In this document: positions 1 to 12,209 of the stretch, one piece after another | How the letters are laid out: each line of letters starts with the position of its first letter | Position numbering within the stretch: the stretch's first letter is position 1 | NCBI GenBank assembly: GCA_026261815.1 | Contig: JAMPIT010000493.1 | Coordinates: forward strand, 8,759,501 to 8,823,500 | Reading direction: 5' to 3' | Origin: Monarcha castaneiventris obscurior | Taxonomy: Eukaryota > Chordata > Aves > Passeriformes > Monarchidae | DNA: 64,000 nucleotides | Position numbers and translations under genes: made by a program | Notes under the pieces: model-generated | What the model was told of the DNA's origin: nothing | Databases searched by the model: none | The model's input: only the letters and a program-made list of their open reading frames with translations

Positions 1-3000
1 GGGCACTAAAATCAGGAAGCTGCTCATGTGCAGGTTGAAAAGGGAGCAGAGCAGTGACTGGTGTGGTGCAGACACAGCTCACACCAGGGTCAGCCTGGAA
101 TCACAGCTCCAAAGCCAACAGCACTGATCCAGCACAGCCCCAAGAGCAGCTCCTGCTCCTGTACTGCACCTACAGCCCCTTCCCTGGGGTCTGAGGGTGC
201 TGCAAAGCCAGAGGGATCTGCTGAGAGGGGGAACAGACCTCCAAAAGCAGCACTTCCCTGGGCAGGGGACAGCCCACGGTGTGTGGCACTCACGGCCGGG
301 AGCCTGGGGAAGCTTTGCCCAGCTCCAGCAAACACCCACAGAACCCGGGCATTCTGGGGCCCAGAGGGTTTTCACTGATGAAAAACAGGCACTATCAACC
401 TCATCTTCTGCATCCTTAGCATAGGAAAAATAGTGTTTTCTCACACTCCCAGCAGCACCCCAATGAGCCCCTCACAGCAGCTCCTGTTTGATTCCAGTGT
501 CACCTCCAAGCCTGCTCCTTATTCCCTCTGAGAAATACTCAGACACGCAGTGCTCCACCTTGTTCCCCTGCAATGCAATTTTACCCAAAACCTGCAGATT
601 CTGGTGGTCCCAGCAGTGCCCACCCCGTGCATTTCACCTTGCCCTGGAGCAGGGACCAGCTGAGGTTCTGCCACATCATTGTCCCCAGCTTTCCTCAGGG
701 GCCATGCACATGCTTCTCCCTCCCCCAGGCATGGATTAAGGAATTTTGCAGCAGGGCTGCAGGTAAACAGCAAAAAACCAAGGTGGATTTCCCTTTGCAA
801 GGTCTCCCTGTCACCCTGCTTTTGCCAGGAGCTGCTGACATTCAGCCTCGGAGTTTTTCTTGGGGAAGGCAGGGGGGAAGCATTTGTTTCCCAGTTGAAG
901 ATTTTCTCCTGCACTTACATGTTTGTCCATGAAAAAAAAAAGTCCTCTATTGTAAAACTTGTCAAATGAGACCACCCAAGTGGCCAGAGGGAGGGAATTG
1001 GGAAGGAGGAAGAAATGCCTTGAAAACCATTTTCTTTTTGATGGTTTAGAAAGGGAATTGAATGTTATTGTCTCACTTTAAATATGTTCTTTATGAGGAG
1101 GTCATGTAGCAGGCACATAATTTTCTAATTACAACCATGCAGATAACATGGAAACAAAATATATGGAGATTTTCCAAAACAGAGGACGCCTTTTCAAACA
1201 ATACACTGTACAGTTCATCTTCCAAAGCCCAAAATAAAGCAGAGAGCTTTGCTCAGGAGGAACTAGATACAGTTGTAAGCTGCTAATCACTTCCTTTTAC
1301 CCACTGTTTTATTGTCAGCAGAAAACCTAAACTCAGTCAGCCACTAGATAATAACTGGAAAATGCTGTCTGAGCTTTGATGGAGGTTTCTCAGGATGTGC
1401 TGGTGCCATCCCTGGAAGCAGCCTCCCTAAACCTCCTCACAGGAAAGCAGGAATTCAGACCCACTGCAACACCACCACGACTCAGAGAGTTTTCCCAGCA
1501 AATCTTGCTGACTGCATGAAGGGAATTGCGTGATCACATCCCATTACATTGACAGGAAATGAGGCTTAAGTGAAAACTACTGTTCTTTTCAAACATCTCG
1601 GGCAGGGCTGTGGGGAAAGGAGGGACCTGGGGCTGTTTCCCGTGCAGGTGGAGGTGGATCCAGGTGGAATCACCACGTCCTGCACCTCTTCCTGCCAATT
1701 CCTTCCCTCCAGCTTCAGGACACTCCCAGTTCGGCACTGGCAGAGGCAGGCTTCTCCCAGGGATGCTGAGATTTCTGTCCCTAGCTGGGGGTGATGTGGC
1801 TCCCAGCACCTTCCCAGCTGAAACAAGGCATGGATGAGGAGGGGTCGCTGCAGGGAAACCCTGCACAGCACCTCCCACACACGCCGTGGGGATGGAGGGG
1901 ATGGAGCAGCAGCCAGAGGTGGCTGATTTTCCACCAGAGTTTTGGTGGGATTGACTTTCCCCACCATCTCTCTGGTGTTTCAGCTCCCCAAACTGGGATT
2001 GCTGGGTCAGAACGAGGTGTCCTGTGCTGTCCACCTGCCCTGGGACTCCTGCAGGGTCACAGCCATCAGCCTGGGGTGTGCCCTGGAGAGGATCCTCAGC
2101 ACATGGGGCCACTGCAGTGCCAATTCCTTCATAGAGCTGGAAAACTCTGGGAACAGGGTGGGACCCCTTCTTGGTCTTCCCTACTTACTGAGGTTGAAGG
2201 AGGGGATGCATTTGGGTGCAAAATGGGGTCATAAATTTATCCCTCCCCAGGTTTTCCCCCACTAAAAAAAGCACCCTGTGAGCTGCAGTGCTGGTAATCA
2301 CTGTGTGCAAAGCTCCATCTCTGGGAGGAACAGGCAGAGCCACACTTCACCAGGAGAGCCTGCTGAAGGCCAGGATGGAGCAGAACAACTGCTGACCAGC
2401 CCAGGTCTTCAACATCCTCAGGACATGGCACGGTGACATTGGGTTTGTTGTTCACAGCTCCCCAACACACATTTTCCCAGCAGACAAAAACCTTCAAGTG
2501 TCACTCTGGCTCCATGCAGCTGGATTTGACCATAATGAGCGATCAGGGTTTTGCAAAGAGGGTAATTTAAATGTGTTTACACTGCCACTAACCCCCCTGC
2601 TTTGTTTGCCCAAGGTGCTCGGGATAAGGGGATGTGTCTCTGGTCTCTTTGTAGCTGAAGTAACACAGTAGCTGATAATTGAGTGGATCACTTCTGGCTT
2701 AAATTGTCCTGCTTGCAAGGCTGGATAACAACAAACTAGTGTGGAGTGAAAGGGAGGATGGTGGTGGCCTGGGTGTTGAGCTCCCTACACTGGAAGAAAT
2801 CTTGTTTTGGGAGAACCCAAAGATGCCTCTCAGTTTCTTTACTCACATCCTTCCCTGTGAAAAGCAAATCCATCCTTCTCCTTCCCCACATCTGTTCCTG
2901 ATGCTCAGGACTGCAAATTTAATATATACAACAGTTTAGGCAGCTGGGAACTTCTGACCAAGTCCAAAATAACCCTTTATGGCCTGTAGTAACCAACCTA

Positions 3001-6000
3001 CCTAGTGCAGCCAATACCCCTGTGGCTTGTACTGGTTCCAGTTACACCCCTGAGTAAAGTTCAAGCAACCTGAGTTTCCTTGTGGCCTCTTCTTTAGAAA
3101 TTTAGACCAGGAATATTATTTTTGCTCCATGATGGAAAGAAGAAAAAAAACAAACCAAAAAACAAATCAACAAACAAACAAATAAAGGAAAAAATTCCAT
3201 GATGAATGAAGTAAAAGGAACCCACGTGGAATAAGGGAATAAAAAGAGCAGCAAAGGACAGAAGGGGAAAGGCAGAAGCGACCCCAAAGCAAACCACAAT
3301 CCTTTTGTTTAACTGTTTTATCCCCGAGCCTGCCCAGCAAGAAAAGCCCCTTTTAAAAGGGGGCCGAGTTGGAATTCACACCTGGAAGCTGGACCTGCTG
3401 CTCCTGACATCGGGAAGGCCACAAAGCCCCGAGTCAGCTTGGATCAGTGTCAGTGCAGAGGGGAAATAAAGGGACCTGAGCCCTTCCCTTTACACTGCAT
3501 TGCTCCAGAAGAAAGCTGTGTTTGTTCGAGGTGGGCTGGATGGGATTTGGGGGGAGTGGTTTCTTTGTTTTGAGGTTTTGGGTTCTTTTGTGGCTTTCTA
3601 ATGTTTTGGGGGATTTTGTTTCTGTTGTGTTTTTTGTTTGTTTTTGTTTTGGGTTTTGTTCGGGGTTTTTTTTAGGTATCCACTTTGTATCTATTTCTAT
3701 CCCCAAAAGGGGGAGGAATTCTGCAAATCCACATGAAAGCTTCCCTGGGAAGCTGCGAGGAGCTGTGCTGTGGGGGAGCTCAGCCCCTTTGGGCAGGAGC
3801 ACAACCCACCACAATGCTCCAGCAAAGCCCCCATTGCCAGTTTGGGAATCAGCACAAAAATCAGCTTTAACAGATCACAGGGGATCAGCTGCTGCCTGAC
3901 CCGACCCTGAGCTCACTGATCTCTCACAGACACCACCAAACCTGCTGGCTGGAAAATGTCTAACCTGAGAGCAGAACCATGCCCGATGCTCCAGAAAAGC
4001 TGCTGCTTTTTTAATATTTCACTGCCCCTTTTGGGCTTAACCCTGGTCCCCATCTCAGCTCAGCAGTACAAGCTCAGAGCCTGGCACACAGAGAAAATAG
4101 GTGATTTTCAGGGATCCACAAACCTGGAGCCCCTCAAGGGCAAATTACCAGGTGCACCCCATGCCAGGATGTGTCCCAGGATCCTTCATCCCCTCCTGAT
4201 GCTTTACAGAAAACAGCAAGACCCCTCCAAATCCCATTCAGAGGCACTTTGAGTAGAGTGATTCTCCCAGCCCTAATCAGCTGCAGGAATTAATGACCCA
4301 TCGATGCTGTAATGCCTGTCCTTAGCTTGGGACCATCTGAAGCCCAGCATCTTCCTCATTCTGCACATTTCCTTCCACCACGAGCAATTCTAATGAGGTC
4401 AAAAATTATTTTCCTTCCTTTGCTCTAATCTCCTCAAAGAACAAAAAGAAGTATGAAAAGAGAACACAATATTTATTGTAAATCAGTGACTTCTGCATTA
4501 AAATGATCAAAGTGTGTTTGCTGCACACTTGAAGTTCAGATGCAAAGGGATTTCCAACTTAAATAAATAAAAGATTGTTTTTCTGTAATGCAAATTGTGA
4601 GGCACGGAGTCGGCAGACACGCTCTGCACAAGGCCTGGCCCACTCCTGCACCCCACATATTTTGCATGGATGATGCTCTTCATCTTTTCAAAAGAACCAC
4701 CACTCCACCAGGGCATGCTAATGCACGCCGAGGGGGGAACTGGACTCTACTTGATGTCTGATTACAATATGCAGCTTAATAATATAATTTCTCAGTTCAG
4801 ATATTGATCCTTGGGAGCGAAGCAGTGTTGGGAATAGAGCGGAGCAGGGGGTGGAGAAATATCTGCTGCCTGTTTTCTCATCTAACAACTCCCCAAAGAG
4901 CCAGAGCCTTCCCCATCCCACATAGCCAGGCATGACAAGAGATCAAAACTCGCTGGGGACACGCACTGTGCCTTTCAGGTAACTTATACTATTATTAATG
5001 ATCATAAAAGAAGCTATCAAGGTATTTTACATTTCTTTCATCTGGCAAGCCTGTGAGCGCGTTTATTAATTGAGGAAGCCTCACTTTTCTGCAAGGTAGA
5101 CTTTAATATTTCTTTCCTACGAGCAGGAAGGAGCAGCACGGGGGTGGCTCTGCTCCCAGGCAGGGCACAGCACAGCCACCACAGGGTGACTTCAGCCTCC
5201 TGTTCCAGGGACAGGGACTGTCCTGCCCCCCAAATCAGGGCCAGCCCCTGCCCTGTGCACCCAGAGCTCCGGCAGGAGAGCAAACCTGAACCCAGCCTGC
5301 TCAGCTGCGGGACACAACTGCTGGAATTTGGAAAATAATCCATATTCCTGAGAAAAAGGAGGGCTTGTGCCATGTGGCAGTGCCCTGCCTCAGGTGTTAC
5401 CCTGCTGCACAGGCAGCAGTCAGCACACGGAGGTGCAGCACACCAGGACTGCTCATTTCTCAAGGACAGCCAGCCACAGCCGGGAGTATTTTCCCACGTG
5501 GCAATGGCACCCCAGCCAAGGTGAAGTTTTCCCCCTTTTGTGTGTTTTCGGAAGTTGTTCTGGTTAACCCCACGACCAACACAGCTACTTGTGTGTCAGG
5601 AACACTCACTCATCTCCAGGAGACATCTGGACCCTGGAATCACCGGGAAAAATCCCCACTGAAGATTAGGGACATTCACAAGTCGATGTGTCCAGAGGGC
5701 AGGAAGGGGATTAGAGCATCAAAGTGACTAATTAGGGCAGTTTCTGGAAGAAGACCAGCTCCAATTCATGGGATGTGAAAATGGAAGTTGAACCTGAAAT
5801 ATTTGTGGCAGCCCCTTGGATGCTGTGAAAAGCAGCACATGTTTGGCTGTGTGAGAGAGAGCACTCCTGGTAAGTGTGGGAAGCAAAACATGCACTTAAG
5901 TGTTTGCAGAATGCAGAACTAAATCTAAAACTGGTGGGTAACAGGGGGATCAGAATGTGAGGGGAGTAAGTTCTCTCACCCTGCACAGCTTCAAGTAAAA

Positions 6001-7759
6001 CAGTGCCCAAGATCCACCAAGAAAAGGCAAAGTTCAGCCACAACACAGCTCAAGCTCACTTGTACAAGCCCAAACGCTGTCAAAACTACACCAGGTTTTC
6101 AGTTTTATCCCCAAAACCAGGAGAAGCCCAGCACAGCTCCAGGCCCTGGCCAAGGATCACGCTGCAGAGCTTGGATCCAGACTAAAACTCCTCCAGATTT
6201 CAGGACTCCTCTGTGGCTCACAGCTCCACGACAGCCTTGCACCGACCTGCACAGTCTGTGACAGCCTCGAGGTGTGTTGTGTGCTCCCCTTTTAGGTGAC
6301 CACCCCGAGCTGAGCTCGGACATTGCATTTTTAGGTCAGCAGCAGCATCATCTGCTGCATTCCAGCTGGCAGGATCAGCTTGGACTCGGCTCAGCAGGAT
6401 GCTGTTTGTTTAGCTGGAAGTCGAGGAGACATCTCCTACTTATGCATCTGGGTAAATGACTGTATTAAAGTTTAATTTCTTCAAATAGAACAAAAATAGA
6501 CACTCATATACAAATTAGCCATTGCTTTATGTATATTGTGCACCCTGTGATTAGCAGGTAATATTCACTCTTCAATTTAAGAAAAAAAAATTGTTATGCT
6601 AAATAGGAGGATTTTTGCTTAATTACAGGCTAATCCTATTTCCTCAGAACATGTGATATTTTCTTATCTCCCCAAAAGGAAAAGGCACATTTGAATGGGA
6701 GGTATGCTTGTGCTCCATCCTCTGCCATACAGATTCCAAGGGATCTCGATTTTCTGTGGAGCTGGCAAACAGGAGGGCCAGTTCCAAATCCTTCCAGCTC
6801 CTGGGGGAAAAGGGGCACCTTGGTTTGGCCAGTTGTGCCCCTCAAGGTCCCCTCTGATGTACCCAGGGTTGGCATCCCCTGTCCAGGCACACACAGGGAG
6901 TCCAGGCAGCCAAACAGGATCTTCATAGACACTTTCATGACACTTTAAATCTACATTTCAAGACAGGAGCTGGTTAAATAAGACATCCTACTCAATGTCC
7001 TTTATTTCTCCGAAGGAACTGGGAATTATAACTAACCCTGACAAAGTGGATGTGGTGCCAAATAATCGACTGGAGAAGCCAAGGCCCAGAGAAGCAAAGC
7101 AACAAACCCCGTGTAGGATCAGCAATGGGGCTGAAAACAACGCCCAGGCTCAGCTGCAACCACTGGACTCGGTGGCTTTTGTGTTTCTCTTTCCATTATG
7201 CATACCCTTCCCTTTTCCCTTAATGATTTAGTGATGTTTGTTCCCTCACACTGCGTGCAGACCTTGCAGATCAAAATAGCCAGTCATCTAAAAAAAATTC
7301 TTTATCCTTTGTTCTTCAAAGAAGCCAAATAATCTCAATCCTTTGAGAAAACTCAAAGGGTGAAGGCAAAGCATCAGGACTGATGAGAACAATAGCAGTG
7401 CATCCCCCGACGGACGAGCATCTCCAGTGCTGTGTGGTTATTAAAAAAAAATTCCTTGTAGTGAAAATTCTTGGGTCAATTACTTGTTGCCACAGGGAGA
7501 TTTCCTAGGAATTTTATTGTTATTATCACCATCCCGTGATTATCCGTAGCAAAACAAAGGTGAATTTTGATGCGAGGAGCTGCAACGTTTGGTAAATCTT
7601 AAACAACAGAAAGTAGAAGGGGGTGGAGTGATGGGAGATCAAAGTGCCTGTGATTCCTGTAAGGTTTTGGAGCCAATGCTGGACATTCACTGCTGCTTTC
7701 AGGGGTTCAAGGTATTTTTCCATCACTTTGGGAGGTTAAACAGTGGGAAAACGGTGACT
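1..7759. other. Intergenic, no gene seen
   Basis: Downstream flank of RGS9. AT-rich, repeat-poor stretches at about 1020-1350, 4260-4620 and 6450-6660 are candidate conserved non-coding elements, but conservation cannot be judged here. Open frames are short, overlapping and featureless. A TCF/LEF-type word lies at 4505-4512 and another at 7637-7644. Confidence 0.7.
3550..3676 (+). repeat. T/G-rich low-complexity tract
   Basis: About 125 bp of mostly T and G (TTTTGGG, TTTGTTTG words). An A/C-rich tract with CAAACAAACAAA words lies at 3136-3185 and is roughly complementary to it. Confidence 0.85.
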
Positions 7760-7954
7760 GGCCATGTAACCACTGCATTTCTGCAGCAAGCAGTGACGGT
7801 GCCAGGGTCTCACTGCCCATCCCTCATCCCTGGAGATGGTGAAGGAAAACCTTTCAGTCTCCAGGAGACAAGAAAATCATAGTTATCCAAAGCACACCCC
7901 AGGCTGTCATTCCGGGAAGGACACAGACCTCTCTGGGCTGAGGACCCCATCTCA
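7760..7954 (+). repeat. Copy 1 of a ~195-bp direct repeat
   Basis: It aligns with 9386-9581 along its full length at roughly 85-90 percent identity by eye, same orientation, about 1.6 kb apart. It shares AGCAAGCAGTGAC, GGTGATGG-type and GGCTGTCATT words. It is not a CR1 sequence. Either a local duplication or two members of a dispersed repeat I cannot name. Confidence 0.85.
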
Positions 7955-9385
7955 AACCATCCCTTCCCTCCAGCCTAGCTTCTGCCCACCACATTTCAGA
8001 GCCCTTCACACTCCAGGGCTGGGAGAGGCTGTGCCCACACCTCAGACCTCAGCTCCAGCTCCCAGAAAAACAGGATCAAATGCAAAGTCAAGTGAGATGT
8101 TCCTACAGATCGATTCCCTCTCAACAGAAAGAGCCTTTTGGACCTAAATACAAATCACCTACAATTAATTCCCTTTTCCTACAGGTTTGCACTCAGGGAG
8201 CAACTTCCTCCAGGATGTGGCAGGGGCAGAGGCTGATTTGCTTTTTCTTTGTGACCAAAGGCAAAAGGAAATATCGGAAAGGGACAAAGCTAAAGCATTT
8301 CCCACACACTGGACTGGTGCCTTCCTTGGACAAAAGCAGAAGAACAGTAACTCTGGTTGTCTTTTTTAAAATGAAAAATAATATAAAATACAGTATTTTT
8401 CACCCTCTGATGTGAATTGCTGTGGATTTTCTGAATAGTTGTGGATTTTCCAGTCAGCTAGAGCAGAAGTGCTCCAGTTCACACCTGAAATCTGCATGGA
8501 GGGCAGAGCTTTGTTTTGAAGCAGCTCCTCAGGCTCTGACAACCCCCCTGAAGGATTTGGGGATCCCAACACCACTGGTCCAAGGGACAAGCAGGCACAG
8601 GCTGCACCTGCACAGCCCCTCTGCTCCCCAGCACTGCCCCCTCACACAGGGATGGGATGGACAATTTGTGTTTCCCCCATGCTCTTTTCCACATGGCAGG
8701 AGATGGGGATTTTGCTCCGTTCGTGCTACCACGACACAGGACTAACACTTTCCCCAGTAACTCGATCCTAATCCCCCACTCCTGCTCAGAACAGAATTTG
8801 CACATCTGAATCACATCCCAGGGGATCCTGGGGTGCCTGCAGTTACTCACAGAAGCAAAGGCACTGCCATGGCAAGGCTGGCAGAAGCAGGGCTGGAAGA
8901 AGGAATGGCTCCCACTGAACTGGCTGCCTGAAGAGAATTAATCCTGTAAATGCATGTTCTGGGAAAGATACACTGGGATATGAGGGCTGATAGGAAATGC
9001 CACCCGGGTATCAAACAGGAAGCTGAAATGTGTCTATCAAGCCAGAGCTCTTTGATCACCAGCAGTCCCTCATCATTTACACATCACAGGAGGATGCTCA
9101 GCTCCACAAGGTGCAGTCAGCCAAAGAGGAAGAAGGATCAGCTGAGTATTTGTGTCCTAAAGATGTGCAGCGATTAAATAAATACCAAAAAATAGCCCAG
9201 TCAGCCTCCCAAGGGCAGCAGCACCTTACACTCAGACAATTGACTCATTTCACACAACTTGCAGCCCCTCTGCTCACCAGAGTTGTTTTCATTCCTCATG
9301 CCAGAGCAATCTTGCTCCCGATTCCTCTTCCAAACCCATCCCCTCAGGATCTCTCCTGTGCTATTCACAGCTGGGTAGCAGGACA

Positions 9386-9581
9386 GGCCATAAAGCCACT
9401 GCATTTGTGCAGCAAGCAGTGACCGTGCCAGGGTCTCACTGCCCATTCCTCACTCCTGGTGATGGTGAAGGAAAACCCTTCAATCCCCAGGAGACAAAAA
9501 AAATCATTGTTTTCCAAAGCACACACCAGGCTGTCATTTTGGGAAGGACACAGATCTCTCTGGGCTGAGGACCCCATTTCA
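9386..9581 (+). repeat. Copy 2 of a ~195-bp direct repeat
   Basis: Partner of 7760-7954; both begin at GGCCAT and end at GACCCCAT. Similarity stops sharply at both edges. Confidence 0.85.
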
Positions 9582-9946
9582 TGTGGAGACACATTTTGGG
9601 TCTAGGGACTGTATTCTCACCATCCAGCCCATATTTCAGCAGTACCAGCACCTGCAGCTCCCAGAGAGCAGCACCCAGAGCCAGCCCAAACTGGGGGCTG
9701 TGGGGAGGAGAAGCTCTCCTGCCCCTCCCCAGTGCCAGCACAGCTGGGGAAAGGTGTGAAATACAGATTTGCTTTGTTTGCAAAAACCAAAACTCACCAA
9801 AACTCAGTGCCATGCGAGGGGTTTTTGGACTATGTGGTTCAAACCACCCTCAGAGTGACATAATTTAAGGTTCAGTCAAAGAGCAGGGGACTCAGAGGAG
9901 GGCAGAGCCCTCGGGCTGCTCTTACACCAGGGCCTGGACACAGGAC

Positions 9947-10275
9947 CGTGGGATAGTCTGGGTTGGAGGGGACCTTTAAAGGTCATTTAGTCCAATCCAC
10001 CTGCCATGGCAGGGACACCTCCCACTGTCCCAGGCTGCTCCAAGCCCCATCCAGCCTGGCCTTGGGCACTGCCAGGGATCCAGGGGCAGCCACAGCTTCT
10101 CTGGGCACCCTGTGCCAGGGCCTGTCCACCCTCACAGACAGGAATTCCTTCCCAATATCCCATCCAAACCCACCCTCTGTCAGTTTGAAGGCATTCCCCT
10201 TGCCCTGTCACTCCAGGCCCTTGTCCCAGTCCGTCTCCATCTCTCTCAGAGCCCCTTTAGGTGTTGGGAATGTCT
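9947..10275 (-). mobile_element. CR1 LINE 3' fragment
   Basis: It begins with the reversed CR1 3' end (GGGTTGGAGGGGACCTTTAA) and continues through CCATGGCAGGGACACC and CACCCTGTGCCAGGGCCTG to TCCATCTCTC, typical of avian CR1. 5'-truncated, as usual. Confidence 0.9.
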
Positions 10276-10435
10276 GGTACAAAACCCTGGGCTCTCTTGG
10301 ATCCTTGCAAGTGCAGAGTTCAGCTGAGCTCTTCCCAAAACCTTTTGCTCAAGTTTTCAATGTCTTTGAGCAAACCTGGTCCCAATTTTGAGCTGATTTG
10401 GACTCCATTTGAGTTGATTTATAGCTCAGCATTAA

Positions 10436-10464
10436 AAAAACAACAACAACAACAACAAAAACAA
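10436..10464 (+). repeat. (CAA)n microsatellite
   Basis: Short CAA run with an A-rich start, about 29 bp. Confidence 0.85.
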
Positions 10465-12063
10465 CCGTTCTTTAAAATGGCAACTTTGGCCATAATTTAT
10501 GGGAGGCCAGATGGAACTTGTTGTTTTCAATTAAGTTTCAGCTGGATTTTGTAATTTTAGGTTTTTTGTTCGGAGCAAAACACAAAAGAATGAATGGAAA
10601 GCATCAATTAATTCACATAAAACTTAATGGGAGGGTAGTTATAGAAATGTCTGGGAGCAGAGCCGTGTCCTTCCAGGTACATCCAGCTGCAAATGGAAGA
10701 CAACAGTCCCTGGATTTCTTTCCCAATGCCAGACCTGACTCTGTGGCCCCTTGGATCAAGTGTGCCATGCACAATGCTGTATCCAAGACATTTTGACACC
10801 GTCTTGCAGCTCCTTTCCTTGAGATCCTGGTATTTTAATAGCCAGGATTAGCTCACAGCAAAAGCTGAACCTTTGACATTTCTTCCTTGCAAGCAACTCA
10901 CAAATTGATGCTAATATTTGGCTGCGCTCAGCAGAGACCGAGTCAATACTTACAAAACTCGCTCCTCCCTGAGGTTCCAAGGCCGGGTATTTTGTTTTTA
11001 CAGGGGGGAATATCTGGAACCTTTTAATGGATTAAAAATAAGTTGCAGTTGATCATTTGTTTGCGAGACAGAAAAGGCTTCAAAGATCCACAAGCGGATT
11101 AAGCGGGAGCGTCGGGATGATTCACAAGCTGATACAGGCCACCAGGCAGGAAGCGTCTCAAATGACTTGCTCCTTTGTGCCCGCTTCAAAGCACCCCGAA
11201 TGACTGGCAGCCCCTCTCCGGGGACGCCGAGGTGGCAGCAGTGACAGTGCCAGCAGCGAGGTGTGCGTGCTTTGGGGGCAAAGAAGGGAATTTGCCTCCC
11301 CGCTCACCCCGCCGCGCTGTGCCTGCAGTTTATGGGGGGAAGCTCGTGCCAAAATGTGTTTTTACAGCCATAACCTTCTCCTCGTGTTGTTTTCCTGCCT
11401 CTCTTTTCTTCCTTTGTCTTCCATCCCTGCTTTATCTATCATTTTTTCTGGGCTGGGCAGAGGAAGCCATGCGTGTGTCAGAGTCTGCAGCCTGACCGAC
11501 TGTCCCCTCTTGTCCCTGCCTTGCACCAAGGCTCCTGAGCCAAGGAATGCCATCCCAGAGGGAATGCCTGGTGCTGAGGGAGGGGGCAGCTGAGGGTCAC
11601 CTTCAGGGAGCTGCATTTATGGCCCACTAAAGACAATGGGAAGAGCAGCCCTGACAGAACCGTGGATGAAGCCTTGGGCTGACCCATGGGGGAAAACCTG
11701 AGTAAAGGGTTGGAGGAGACAATTATGAGCTGTAAAATTGCAGCTGGACCCACGATTGCTCCCTTTTTCTATCTTTTTACTCTTAGTCTGAGGATTCTTG
11801 GGGGTAAAAAGGAGCTTTCTGCAACCTCAGTCCTCCAAACCTGGGCGGGGATGAGCAACAGTGAAGGTGTGGGATAATTCCCAATTGCAGCTGCCCAGGA
11901 GCAGTGCCAGCCTTGGCAGCCCAAGGGAGCTGTGGCTCAGGAGAGGGTCCTGCTACTCCAAGGGACACTCCTGGCTCAGTCCTCTGAGTCTCTGGGAGCT
12001 GGCATTTCAAAAACTGAAGGAAGGTCAAACTTCCCATCACTAGAATTTTCCCAAACACATTAC

Positions 12064-12209
12064 ATCCCTGGAAATATTTAAGGCCGGGCTGGATGGGGCT
12101 CTGAGCAACCTGTTCTAGTGGAAGATGTCCCTGCACATGGCATGGGGGGGGTGGAACAAATGATCCTTAAGGTCCATCCCAACCCAAACCAGCCTGTAAT
12201 TCTATGAAA
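12064..12209 (+). mobile_element. CR1 LINE 3' fragment
   Basis: It reads GGCCGGGCTGGATGGGGCTC, then GTCCCTGCACATGGCA, and ends AATTCTATGAA, the CR1 3' terminus in forward orientation. Confidence 0.88.
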
